Positions 7,958 through 16,031 of a stretch of DNA of 64,000 bases are shown piece by piece. The stretch is from Paludibacteraceae bacterium. Lineage in GTDB: Bacteria > Bacteroidota > Bacteroidia > Bacteroidales > Paludibacteraceae. The stretch covers positions 62,001 to 126,000 of the forward strand of contig JAFXPK010000053.1 in NCBI GenBank assembly GCA_017527905.1, in the 5' to 3' direction. The first letter of the stretch is position 1. The number at the start of each line of letters is the position of its first letter. Below the pieces are notes generated by a model that saw nothing but the letters and a program-made list of their open reading frames with translations, was not told the DNA's origin and searched no databases. Position numbers and translations under genes: made by a program.

Positions 7958-9730
7958 ATGATAGAAGAATATTTCATAAGAATATTACGGTGGAGGGAGG
8001 CGAACATCAGCGAGAAACACTTCACATTGTTTCTTAGTTTTCTGACAGGATTGTTCTGCGCCATCGCCGCACACATACTAAAAAGCATCGTCGCATTTCT
8101 GCATGAGTTAGTGAAGAGCAACTTCACGGACGGCAGTTTGAACTACCTCTACTTGGCGACACCGATCATCGGCGTATGCCTCGCCAGCGCCTATGTCCGT
8201 TACATCGTGAAGGATGACATCAGCCATGGAGTCACGAAGATCATGTTCGCCATCTCGCAAAAGAAGGCGCGCATCAAGCGGCACAACATGTGGTCGTCCA
8301 CCATCGCCAGTTCGCTCACCATCGGTTTCGGAGGGTCGGTAGGAGCCGAGGCCCCGATCGTGCTGACGGGTTCCGCCATCGGCTCGAACCTCGGACAACT
8401 CTTCCGTATGGAGCAGAAGACGCTGATGTTGCTCGTCGGCTGCGGTGCGGCCGGTGCTGTGGCCGGTATCTTCAAGGCCCCGATCGCGGGTGTCTGTTTC
8501 ACGCTGGAGGTGCTGATGCTCGACTTGACGATGGCATCCATCGTGCCACTGCTCATCTCCGCGGCGACCGCCTCCATCTTCACCTACTTTCTCACCAGCT
8601 CGGAAGCGATGTTCACCTTCGAGCCCGTCCCTTTCTCCCTCCACAACGTGCCTTACTACGTGGCGCTCGGAATCCTCTGCGGATTCGTATCACTCTACTT
8701 CACGAGGGGAATGACCAAGCTGGAATCCTTCTTCGCGAGCCTCAACACACCGATCAAGAAACTCTTCGCGGGTGGTACCATGCTGAGCATCCTGATCTTC
8801 TTCATCCCACCACTCTACGGTGAGGGATACGACACCATCGGCTACCTGCTCGACGGCAACGTGCAAGCCATCACGGAGAATAGCGTATTCTACGATTTCA
8901 GGGATAATTTCTGGATGGTGCTGCTCTTCCTCTTCCTCATCATCTTCTTTAAGATATTCGCCTCGGCGGCGACGAACGGAAGCGGCGGAACGGGCGGAAT
9001 CTTCGCCCCTAGCCTATTCATGGGTTGTATCACGGGCTATGCGATGGCCTTCATCACTAACTACACAAATCTGGGGGCCTTGCCTGAGAAGAACTTCGCA
9101 CTGGCTGGCATGTCGGGCGTCATGGCGGGTGTCATGCACGCACCGCTGACGGGCGCTTTCCTCATCGCCGAACTGACGGGAGGATACGACCTCTTCATCT
9201 GCCTGATGATCACGGCCACCGTCGCCTACGTCACCATCCTGGCCTTCGAGCCTCATAGCTTGTACGCTATGCGTCTCGCCAAGAAGGGGGAGCTGCTGAC
9301 CCACAACACGGACAAGAACATCCTCACCTTGCTGAAGACGGAGAACGTCATCGAAACGGATTTCCAAACGCTCCACCCGGAAATGTACCTGGGCGACGTC
9401 ATCAAGATCGTGGCGAACTCCAACCGTAACATTTTCCCGGTACTCGACTCCAAACACAGGATGGTGGGACTCATCAGCCTGAACGAAATACGTAACATCA
9501 TGTTCCGCCCTGAACTCTACAACCGCTTCAAGGTATCCAAACTGATGGTCTCCCCGCCGGACTTCGTCTCCGCGGATGAGCCGATGGAGAAGGTGATGTA
9601 TAAATTCGAGAAGACCAAGGCGTGGAATCTGCCCGTGCTGGACGAAGAGGGGAAATATTTAGGTTACGTCTCTAAATCGAAGATCTTCTCCGCCTATAGG
9701 GAGTTGCTGGTGACGCTGTCGGACGAGTAA
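7958..9730 (+). CDS. ClC-family chloride channel or H+/Cl- exchanger with CBS pair
   Basis: 590 residues. About ten to twelve membrane helices carry the ClC selectivity signatures: GSVGAEAPI (GxExP, with the gating glutamate that marks exchangers), GIFKAPIAGVCFTLEVL, and GSGGTGGIFAPSLFMG (GxFxP). After about residue 445 comes a soluble C-terminal region with two CBS domains (TDFQTLHPEMYLGDVIKIV... and KVSKLMVSPPDFVSADEPM...), the usual nucleotide-sensing module. I chose MIEEYF as start; an upstream alternative at 7937 adds seven residues. Single gene. Confidence 0.9.
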   Translation: MIEEYFIRILRWREANISEKHFTLFLSFLTGLFCAIAAHILKSIVAFLHELVKSNFTDGSLNYLYLATPIIGVCLASAYVRYIVKDDISHGVTKIMFAISQKKARIKRHNMWSSTIASSLTIGFGGSVGAEAPIVLTGSAIGSNLGQLFRMEQKTLMLLVGCGAAGAVAGIFKAPIAGVCFTLEVLMLDLTMASIVPLLISAATASIFTYFLTSSEAMFTFEPVPFSLHNVPYYVALGILCGFVSLYFTRGMTKLESFFASLNTPIKKLFAGGTMLSILIFFIPPLYGEGYDTIGYLLDGNVQAITENSVFYDFRDNFWMVLLFLFLIIFFKIFASAATNGSGGTGGIFAPSLFMGCITGYAMAFITNYTNLGALPEKNFALAGMSGVMAGVMHAPLTGAFLIAELTGGYDLFICLMITATVAYVTILAFEPHSLYAMRLAKKGELLTHNTDKNILTLLKTENVIETDFQTLHPEMYLGDVIKIVANSNRNIFPVLDSKHRMVGLISLNEIRNIMFRPELYNRFKVSKLMVSPPDFVSADEPMEKVMYKFEKTKAWNLPVLDEEGKYLGYVSKSKIFSAYRELLVTLSDE

Positions 9731-9734
9731 AAAT

Positions 9735-10031
9735 AGTTAATAGTTAAGAAGTAAGAGTTAAGAGTTTTAGGGTGTTCTGGTTGGATGTGCGTGAAGATAT
9801 CCTCCAAACCAGAAAAATAGTAAATCGTAAATAGCTAAATAGTAAATCGTAAATAGCTAAATCGTAAATAAGAAAGGGTCAGCCACCCGCACCCATATCG
9901 AACCGCAAATCACAAACAGTAAATAGTAAATAGCTAAATAGTAAATAAGAAAAATTTCAGACCCCTAACTCCGTCCCGAACCGCAAACCGCAAATAGTAA
10001 ATAGTAAATAGCTAAATAGTAAATAGTAAAT
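9735..10031. repeat. AT-rich short-period repeat tract (AAATAGT / AAATCGT / AAATAGC units)
   Basis: This 300-bp interval between the ClC and porP stop codons holds no gene. After a TAGTTAA/TAAGAGT stretch (9735-9766) there are three clusters (9816-9871, 9903-9950 and 9981-10031) built almost wholly of degenerate 7-8-base units such as AAATAGT and AAATAGCT. Short GC-rich spacers (CAACCGCAAAT types) separate them. No dyad symmetry of terminator type is clear. Confidence 0.85.
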
Positions 10032-10036
10032 CCCCT

Positions 10037-10939
10037 TTACTTTTTCTTATCAATCCTAAAGGACAAAAGGATCTCGTGCGTATTGCTCGGCAGGGTGCAG
10101 TTACTTCCCATGCCACACTCATAGACATAGCCGAAACGGACGATACGGTACTCCAAACCCAGCACCACCGAGAGGTAGGAAGGGTTGCAACCGTTCACCA
10201 GGTCAGGGCGCCACGATAGTCCGCCCCATAGGAGGCGACGGTAGAAGAGCAAGGTGCCCAAATCCGCCACGTGCACCTTATTACGGTTCATATAGCCTAA
10301 ATCCACCCACAGGTCCCAATCATCCCCCAAGACGAAGGAGCGCACCGCATAGCCATAGAAATGGCGGTCGGACGAATAGGAAAGCGACTGGTTGTTCTGC
10401 ACATGGGTGGAAGAGATTCCGAACGTCCAATCCTTCGAAGTGACCTCAAAACCCACATTGAAGTCAGGGGAGGCCTCCGTGACTCGGTCTTTCGACAAGT
10501 CCAGCAACGCACGCTCGTACTCCTTGCCCAACGTGTTGGCGGAAGGGTCATAAGAGCCCCAGAAAACACCGGCGGAGAGACCCATGGAGAGGATCCAGCG
10601 CGGATTCAGGTCTATCTGATAAGAGTATTCCGCCTTCACCTCCGTCATGCTATGCCCCACACCCATCACGTCACGGTAGACCGTCAGGCCCACGCCCGAC
10701 TGGATGCGCTTGAAGTAGTTCGTGGCGTTCAGGAGCAAGGTATGCGGCGCATTGTCCACGCCCAGCCATTGCAGACGCCCCATCAGGAAGATGTCCACAT
10801 CGCCCGTGTTGCCCACGCCCGCAGGGTTAATGTTGCCACGGGAAAAGAGCTGTTGGGTGAGCAACAAGTCTTGCTGAGAGAAGGCGACCTGTCCCAAGCC
10901 CAACCATAGCAGCAATATGTAGAAAAGTCTCTTCATCAT
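10037..10939 (-). CDS. PorP/SprF family type IX secretion outer-membrane protein
   Basis: 300 residues with a signal peptide ending near AFSQ, then the family hallmark at the mature N terminus: QDLLLTQQLFSRGNINPAGVGN (compare the PorP/SprF pattern of a short lead, NPAxAG, and early strands). The rest alternates aromatic and polar residues as in a beta-barrel. PorP/SprF proteins associate with the T9SS envelope complex or with gliding adhesin export. It is last in a three-gene operon and its ATG overlaps the stop of the OmpA-like gene by 4 bp. Bacteroidetes carry several paralogues, so which function it has is not decided by sequence. Confidence 0.85.
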   Translation of the reverse strand: MMKRLFYILLLWLGLGQVAFSQQDLLLTQQLFSRGNINPAGVGNTGDVDIFLMGRLQWLGVDNAPHTLLLNATNYFKRIQSGVGLTVYRDVMGVGHSMTEVKAEYSYQIDLNPRWILSMGLSAGVFWGSYDPSANTLGKEYERALLDLSKDRVTEASPDFNVGFEVTSKDWTFGISSTHVQNNQSLSYSSDRHFYGYAVRSFVLGDDWDLWVDLGYMNRNKVHVADLGTLLFYRRLLWGGLSWRPDLVNGCNPSYLSVVLGLEYRIVRFGYVYECGMGSNCTLPSNTHEILLSFRIDKKK

Positions 10940-11589
10940 TCCTTCACTCTTACCACCACCCTACGGTTCATCAAATGTTCATACTCGTTCTTCGCATGCG
11001 GGTAGACCAGTTCCAACTCGCTGCGGCCGATCATCGTCAGCCGTTTCGGGTCGACCCCACGGTGCACCAAGACCTCATAGACCCTTTTGGCGCGACGCTC
11101 GGAGAGTCCCTGGTTATAGACCACCGTACCACGCTCGTCCGTATGTCCGATCACCTCGAAATCCTTCCCCTTATGGTAGTCGATGAAGGCCATGATGGTA
11201 TCGAACTCCGCGGAATAGTCCGTGATGAAATTATTTTGGTCAAAGATAAAATAGACGATGCAGGTGTTGATGTCCGGGCGGGAGACGCGAGGCGGTGTCT
11301 GCAACGTATCCGCAGGCTTCTCAGGCTCCTTCGGAACATCCGTGAGCACATTCGGCAGCGTGTCCACGACAACGGAATCCTGCACGAGCGTATCCGCAGG
11401 CACAGTATCCACCGGCAACACAGGGAGCGTATCCTTCTCCATCGTATCCCTCTTCTCCTCCTCCACGACCGGGTAACGCCAGCTACGGTAGAAAAGGGAG
11501 GAACCCCGCTCCGTGATGCGTTCCTTCTTCTTGCCACTCAATGACAAAACGACGAACAAAAGCAATACGATGGGAAACGCTCTTCTCAT
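10936..11589 (-). CDS. OmpA-like peptidoglycan-binding envelope protein
   Basis: 217 residues from MRRAFPIVLLL, a start whose ATG overlaps the upstream stop (ATGA, 11586-11589). An N-terminal hydrophobic segment is followed by a Pro/Thr/Asp-rich spacer with repeated DTLPxxPVDTVPADT-like units (about residues 40-100). A C-terminal OmpA domain comes last: IYFIFDQN-type strand, EVIGHTDERG, and LSERRAKRVYEVLVHRGVDPKRL. OmpA-like partners of PorP proteins anchor T9SS parts to peptidoglycan (PorE type), and the gene order suggests that role. There is no typical lipobox. Confidence 0.85.
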   Translation of the reverse strand: MRRAFPIVLLLFVVLSLSGKKKERITERGSSLFYRSWRYPVVEEEKRDTMEKDTLPVLPVDTVPADTLVQDSVVVDTLPNVLTDVPKEPEKPADTLQTPPRVSRPDINTCIVYFIFDQNNFITDYSAEFDTIMAFIDYHKGKDFEVIGHTDERGTVVYNQGLSERRAKRVYEVLVHRGVDPKRLTMIGRSELELVYPHAKNEYEHLMNRRVVVRVKE

Positions 11590-12863
11590 TTCTCTTCCCC
11601 CCACGAATGAATCTTAAACACACGGTCGAACATCAAAGCGAGGGTCACCGCATAATCCACACTACGCTCATCCAAATCGTAATAGGCTTGGAACCTGGTT
11701 TGTAGCACACCATTCAACCCATACATAGCTTCCGCCGTGAGCATATGACGGTAACGACGCTCAAAGGCATCGTCGAAGTAGCTCCTCGATTGGAAGAGGT
11801 AACTACCCCTGCCGGAGACAAACCCGTCACCATACCAGTATCCTATATTGCCGTACACAACATGTTCATGTTGAATCTTAATCACTTCGTACCCATTCTC
11901 CACGCTGCTTGTACTTTTCTCCCAATATCTATTGATAAATAGTTGAGGGTAAATACCCCACCCCTTCTTGAAATGGGTATGGATGTGCTGCTCATTGGAA
12001 CGGTTGGAGAACCCGAAGAAAGGCAGTTTCGCGCCCATACCACCATGGTTAAACCTCTTATTATATTCCAGACCAGCCGCCACGTTGGCAAGCGTCTCGA
12101 TGCACGTGTCCTGCACCGCATCGATTTGCCCGCCCCTATGGTTCATCATCAGATGAATAGGAATTTCAAAAACATGATGTCCCTTCTTAAATCTCAATTT
12201 ATTCACCCATCCAAAAGTAAATTTCTCCTGCCAAGGGGAGTCTACGACGATGAAGTCCTCCCAATTGCACCACATCTCAGACTGCCAATGTTTGGTGTAG
12301 GCGAATACCTGCAATCCATCTTCCTTGTTGGCGTAGAAGAGTCTGTCATAGTCATACATCGGTTGATAAAGTCCATGACCGATGATTCTATCGAATCTAC
12401 CGGATAAAGTACCACCCACAATCATTATGATCTTGTTGGGTTTATATTCAATCCGCACGATAGGGGAAACCTCCCGCAGTTTCTTATGATCGCCCGCGAT
12501 TCCCAACAGATGGAGACCGACAGATAGGCTTAGCCGTTCATCATGAATGTACGTCAAGGTTGGCTTCATGAAGAAGCCCAATGCGCTGTACCCTTTCGTG
12601 TAAGGGAGGAAATACTCCGCATCACGGACGAAGGTCATCACATTCGGGTAAAACAAAAGCGTCTGCCTTTCAGCTCCTTTCCCTCCAATCAGATATGGCC
12701 GATGAGGATAATAATACACTCCCATCGAAGGAGGACAAGTAAGTGACTTAGAAGGTTCTGCCTCCACAGCCACAGAATCGGGGGAGTAGAGTGAACGGAC
12801 GCCAGCCTCCACACCCAAGGCATGGAGCATCAAGGCCAATATTAGCAACGCGAATTTTCTCAT
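11586..12863 (-). CDS. Predicted outer-membrane beta-barrel protein, first gene of the PorP operon
   Basis: 425 residues from MRKFALLILALMLHALGVEA, a clear signal peptide. The ATG at 12863 is preferred over an upstream in-frame start that would add 17 residues reading through the proS terminator. The mature chain is rich in short amphipathic strands with aromatic girdles (FTFGWVNKLRFKKGHHVF, YGNIGYWYGDGFV) and ends without a sorting domain. I do not recognise the family. The ATGA overlap with the OmpA-like gene and the PorP/SprF gene beyond suggest one envelope complex. Confidence 0.65.
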   Translation of the reverse strand: MRKFALLILALMLHALGVEAGVRSLYSPDSVAVEAEPSKSLTCPPSMGVYYYPHRPYLIGGKGAERQTLLFYPNVMTFVRDAEYFLPYTKGYSALGFFMKPTLTYIHDERLSLSVGLHLLGIAGDHKKLREVSPIVRIEYKPNKIIMIVGGTLSGRFDRIIGHGLYQPMYDYDRLFYANKEDGLQVFAYTKHWQSEMWCNWEDFIVVDSPWQEKFTFGWVNKLRFKKGHHVFEIPIHLMMNHRGGQIDAVQDTCIETLANVAAGLEYNKRFNHGGMGAKLPFFGFSNRSNEQHIHTHFKKGWGIYPQLFINRYWEKSTSSVENGYEVIKIQHEHVVYGNIGYWYGDGFVSGRGSYLFQSRSYFDDAFERRYRHMLTAEAMYGLNGVLQTRFQAYYDLDERSVDYAVTLALMFDRVFKIHSWGEEK

Positions 12864-12875
12864 ACACTCTCTCCT

Positions 12876-12919
12876 AAAAAGCAAAAAAGGCGTCAGGACT
12901 GATAAACGTCCCAACGCCT
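12876..12919 (-). terminator. Terminator after proS
   Basis: On the reverse strand AGGCGT (12919-12914) and ACGCCT (12893-12888) enclose an inner GGAC/GTCC pairing and are followed by TTTTTTGCTTTTT. It separates proS from the PorP operon. Confidence 0.85.
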
Positions 12920-12932
12920 ATGAATGAATTCA

Positions 12933-14417
12933 TTAATACGATCTTGCGAAGAGCACCCTGCACTTGGACGGTTTGCCCGTCACCATGCACTTGCCAGGCT
13001 CCTTGTCGTCGCCCAGGTAGGTGTCGAACGGAACGCAACGGATGGTCGCCTTGGTCTCCTCCTTGATCTGCGCCTCCGTCTCCGGAGTGCCATCCCAATG
13101 GGCCAAGATGAAACCGCCCTTCTCGATCTCCACCTTGAACTCGTCGTAGCTATCCACCTTCTTGATCATGGAGTTACGATAGTCCAAAGCCTTCTTGAAG
13201 ATATTCTTTTGGATCTCATCCAACAGGTTCTTAACGTATGCGTCGATGCCCTCGAGGCTGACAGTCTCCTTCGTGAGGGTATCACGGCGAGCCACCTCGA
13301 CCGTACCGTTCTCAAGGTCTCTCGCGCCCATAGCCAAACGTACCGGCACACCCTTCAGCTCGTACTCGGCGAACTTCCAGCCCGGCTTCTTAGCGTCCGA
13401 ATCATCATACTTAACCGTGATGCCCAAAGCCTTCAGCTTAGCGGTAATCTCGCTCACCTTAGCGGAGATCTCAGCCAACTGCTCCTCCGTCTTGAAGATA
13501 GGCACGATCACCACTTGGATCGGCGCCAGGTTAGGCGGCAAAACCAAACCGTTGTCGTCGGAGTGCGTCATGATGAGCGCACCCATCAAGCGGGTGGAAA
13601 CGCCCCAAGAGGTAGCCCACACATAGTCGAGCTTGCCCTCGCGGGTCTGGTACTGCACGTCGAACGCCTTCGCGAAGTTCTGTCCCAGGAAGTGGGAAGT
13701 ACCCGACTGCAATGCCTTGCCATCCTGCATCAAAGCCTCGATGGTATAGGTGTCGACCGCACCGGCGAAACGCTCCGTCTCGGACTTCACACCCTTGATG
13801 ACCGGAACGGCCATGAAGTTCTCCACGAAATCCCCATAGACGTTCAGCATCTTCTGAGCCTCTGCCTCAGCCTCCTCGTAGGTCTCGTGAGCCGTATGGC
13901 CCTCTTGCCACAGGAACTCGGCGGTACGGAGGAACAAGCGGGTACGCATCTCCCAACGAACCACGTTCGCCCACTGGTTGCAGAGGATCGGAAGGTCACG
14001 GTAGGAATGGATCCAGTTCTTGTATGTGTTCCAGATGATGGTCTCGGACGTAGGACGGACAATCAACTCCTCCTCCAACTTGGCATCCGGGTCCACCACC
14101 ACACCGCTCCCGTCAGGATTGGTCTTCAGTCTATAGTGGGTGACGACCGCGCACTCTTTCGCGAAGCCTTCCACATGGTCAGCCTCCTTGCTCAAAAAAG
14201 ATTTAGGGATGAAAAGAGGGAAATATGCGTTCACATGACCAGTCTCCTTGAACATACGGTCCAACTCATGCTGCATCTTCTCCCATATAGCATACCCGTA
14301 CGGTTTAATCACCATACAACCTCTCACTGCGGAGCTCTCCGCCAAATCAGCCTTGATCACCAAGTCGTTATACCACTGTGAGTAATCCTCACTGCGTGGA
14401 GTCAATTCTTTTGCCAT
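12933..14417 (-). CDS. proS: Proline--tRNA ligase (short, eukaryote/archaeal-like form)
   Basis: 494 residues. A class II aminoacyl-tRNA synthetase that attaches proline to tRNA-Pro. The N terminus ([18 protein letters not shown]), the motif 2 region ([24 protein letters not shown]) and the C-terminal extension ending RVLFARSY identify the ProRS type without the bacterial editing insertion. Such a form occurs in Bacteroidetes. The anticodon-binding domain occupies about residues 290-400. A TACCTTTG -7 box lies 32 nt upstream and a strong terminator follows. Confidence 0.95.
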   Translation of the reverse strand: MAKELTPRSEDYSQWYNDLVIKADLAESSAVRGCMVIKPYGYAIWEKMQHELDRMFKETGHVNAYFPLFIPKSFLSKEADHVEGFAKECAVVTHYRLKTNPDGSGVVVDPDAKLEEELIVRPTSETIIWNTYKNWIHSYRDLPILCNQWANVVRWEMRTRLFLRTAEFLWQEGHTAHETYEEAEAEAQKMLNVYGDFVENFMAVPVIKGVKSETERFAGAVDTYTIEALMQDGKALQSGTSHFLGQNFAKAFDVQYQTREGKLDYVWATSWGVSTRLMGALIMTHSDDNGLVLPPNLAPIQVVIVPIFKTEEQLAEISAKVSEITAKLKALGITVKYDDSDAKKPGWKFAEYELKGVPVRLAMGARDLENGTVEVARRDTLTKETVSLEGIDAYVKNLLDEIQKNIFKKALDYRNSMIKKVDSYDEFKVEIEKGGFILAHWDGTPETEAQIKEETKATIRCVPFDTYLGDDKEPGKCMVTGKPSKCRVLFARSY

Positions 14418-14449
14418 CTTGTATTTTTGTAAAACTAAATTTCCAAGTA

Positions 14450-14457
14450 CAAAGGTA
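14450..14457 (-). promoter_or_regulatory. -7 box of proS
   Basis: TACCTTTG on the reverse strand, exact TAnnTTTG match, 32 nt before the ATG. No clear TTG at -33. Confidence 0.65.
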
Positions 14458-14460
14458 CGA

Positions 14461-14679
14461 AATTATAATTAAGAATTAAGAGTTAAGAGTTAAGAATTCC
14501 ATAATGCAATGCGAATCACTTCCCATTCGAGCTATCCCAACGGGCTGAAAGCCCAATAACATTATATAGCCCAGGGCAACACCCTGGGACGATTACAAAG
14601 GGAGGTGGCATTTTATTATAATTAAGAGTCAAGAGTTAAGAATTCCATAATGTACATTCAAATGCGAATCACTTCCCAT
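14461..14679. repeat. Duplicated block flanking a two-hairpin element
   Basis: This is the gene-free stretch of about 320 bp upstream of proS. A block of about 60 bp is present twice, at 14461-14526 and 14616-14679: AATTAAGAGTTAAG units, then AATTCCATAATG, then ATGCGAATCACTTCCCAT. Between the copies sit two hairpins, GGGCTGAAAGCCC (14542-14554) and CCCAGGG/CCCTGGG with loop CAACA (14570-14588). The same hairpin pair recurs in reverse orientation near 23.2 kb. Confidence 0.85.
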
Positions 14680-14740
14680 AGCAACGATGCCCTGTCCATG
14701 GCCAAACGCACGAATAGGGCATCAATCTAATATTTCACAA

Positions 14741-15958
14741 TTACAGCACGATCTTCTTCGCGAAGACCCCTCCATCGCCCTGCGACAAGTAAACCACATG
14801 CATGCCACGCAATCCAACGGGTATTTGCACGTCGCAAGAGAGGACCGCGCTCTCGAATACCTTTTTTCCTTCCAAATTATAGATTTCCAGTCGTTCAGGA
14901 AGATCCGACGAGAGAATCATGAGGATATGATTATCATAGATAAGTTCAAATATTTCGTTCGACGAAGCCTGCATGCCCGTGGACGAAGCGTCTTTCAATG
15001 GTACATAACCGCTTTCATCGACGATAGCCTGGCCCGTCTCGCTTGAGAGGAACTCAAACAATCTGTAAGCGGCGGAAGTCTTGTCGATGTCAGAGCGCAC
15101 TGCCGTGTAAACCTTGGAAGTGTAAGGATAGGAGCCGTTCATGACATTCTCCTTGGTCATCTCTACACCGTTCACACCGACCGCCCTAACCTTCTTGCTA
15201 TCCACCATGACTTTATAGTAGTAGAAAGGCGAAAAAGCGATGCCCGCCGTGTCATCCTCCAACTGGTAATACGGAGACATCATTGTCGTACCGATCCGCA
15301 TTTCAGGGAAATCAGCGATCGTCAGTCCATCCATCACCATCGTCTCGAACTTCTCCTGGCTGCCCGAGTTCCTGTTCCGCACATACGGTTTCATCACACA
15401 ATCCAAGCCACCCACTTCCGACCAATTCTGAATGTTTCCCATGTAGATGTCATGGATCTGATCGACGGAGAGGTTAGTGACAGGGTTTTCCGCGTTCACC
15501 ATGAAAGTGAGGGCGTCCCGTGCGATCGGTTTTTCCAGTAAGGTCACCCCCTGTTCCTCCGCATAGGCTTTCTCGTCGCGGGAAATGCTTCTAGCGGTAA
15601 TGATAATGTCCACCTTATCATCGATGAGATTAACGAACGACCCATGCGTGTTGTTGTTCAACAAGCGATTGAGCAGCAGGTCTCTTCTCGTCTCCTCGTC
15701 ACATGTATAGTCAGGCACAACCTGCTTAGGCGCATCCTCCTGACGCTGGATAAACTGGCTGTGTTGCCACTCGTAGTTAAACCCCAACAGCCTACTCATC
15801 AAAATGAGCCGCAACGGGCTTGTCGATTCAGAGCCATCCAACACAGGGAAGTTACTAATGGTGATGTTCAGGTCCGGATCCGTCCCGAGAGCCTCCTGCC
15901 CCCTACAAGCAAGGATGGGGAGAATGGAGAAAATGATAAAAATGAACTGTTTTTTCAT
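14741..15958 (-). CDS. PstS-like phosphate-binding-type protein with T9SS sorting domain
   Basis: 405 residues from MKKQFIFIIFSILPILACRG, a signal peptide with a possible lipobox cysteine (LAC). The middle (about residues 100-310) is a PBP-like (PstS family) domain: VDIIITARSISRDEKAYAEEQGV, the ALTFMVNAENPVTNLSVDQIHDIYMGNIQNW block, and RNRNSGSQEKFE, as in phosphate-binding proteins. The last 75 residues look like a T9SS type A sorting domain (LEIYNLEGKKVF... GMHVVYL... KKIVL). No pst transport genes are nearby, so a secreted or surface binding role is inferred rather than classical uptake. Confidence 0.75.
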   Translation of the reverse strand: MKKQFIFIIFSILPILACRGQEALGTDPDLNITISNFPVLDGSESTSPLRLILMSRLLGFNYEWQHSQFIQRQEDAPKQVVPDYTCDEETRRDLLLNRLLNNNTHGSFVNLIDDKVDIIITARSISRDEKAYAEEQGVTLLEKPIARDALTFMVNAENPVTNLSVDQIHDIYMGNIQNWSEVGGLDCVMKPYVRNRNSGSQEKFETMVMDGLTIADFPEMRIGTTMMSPYYQLEDDTAGIAFSPFYYYKVMVDSKKVRAVGVNGVEMTKENVMNGSYPYTSKVYTAVRSDIDKTSAAYRLFEFLSSETGQAIVDESGYVPLKDASSTGMQASSNEIFELIYDNHILMILSSDLPERLEIYNLEGKKVFESAVLSCDVQIPVGLRGMHVVYLSQGDGGVFAKKIVL

Positions 15959-15984
15959 GGATTGTATTTTTAGTATTTTCAAAG

Positions 15985-16020
15985 GGGAAAGAGGTCAAAG
16001 ACCCAAAGCCTTTGACCTCT
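15985..16020 (-). terminator. Terminator after the 811-aa secreted protein gene
   Basis: An 11-bp perfect stem, AGAGGTCAAAG and CTTTGACCTCT, with a 9-base loop. The T tract that follows on the reverse strand is interrupted (TTTCCCCTTTG), so termination may be partial. Confidence 0.65.
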
Positions 16021-16031
16021 CAACACAAAAA

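Noticed and set aside
9816..10031. Repeat clusters as a CRISPR array
   Set aside because: Units are only 7-8 bp, degenerate and without unique spacers of regular length; no cas genes nearby.
12924..14381. Long forward frame of 485 codons opposite proS
   Set aside because: Mirror of the proS frame with no recognisable domain or start signal.
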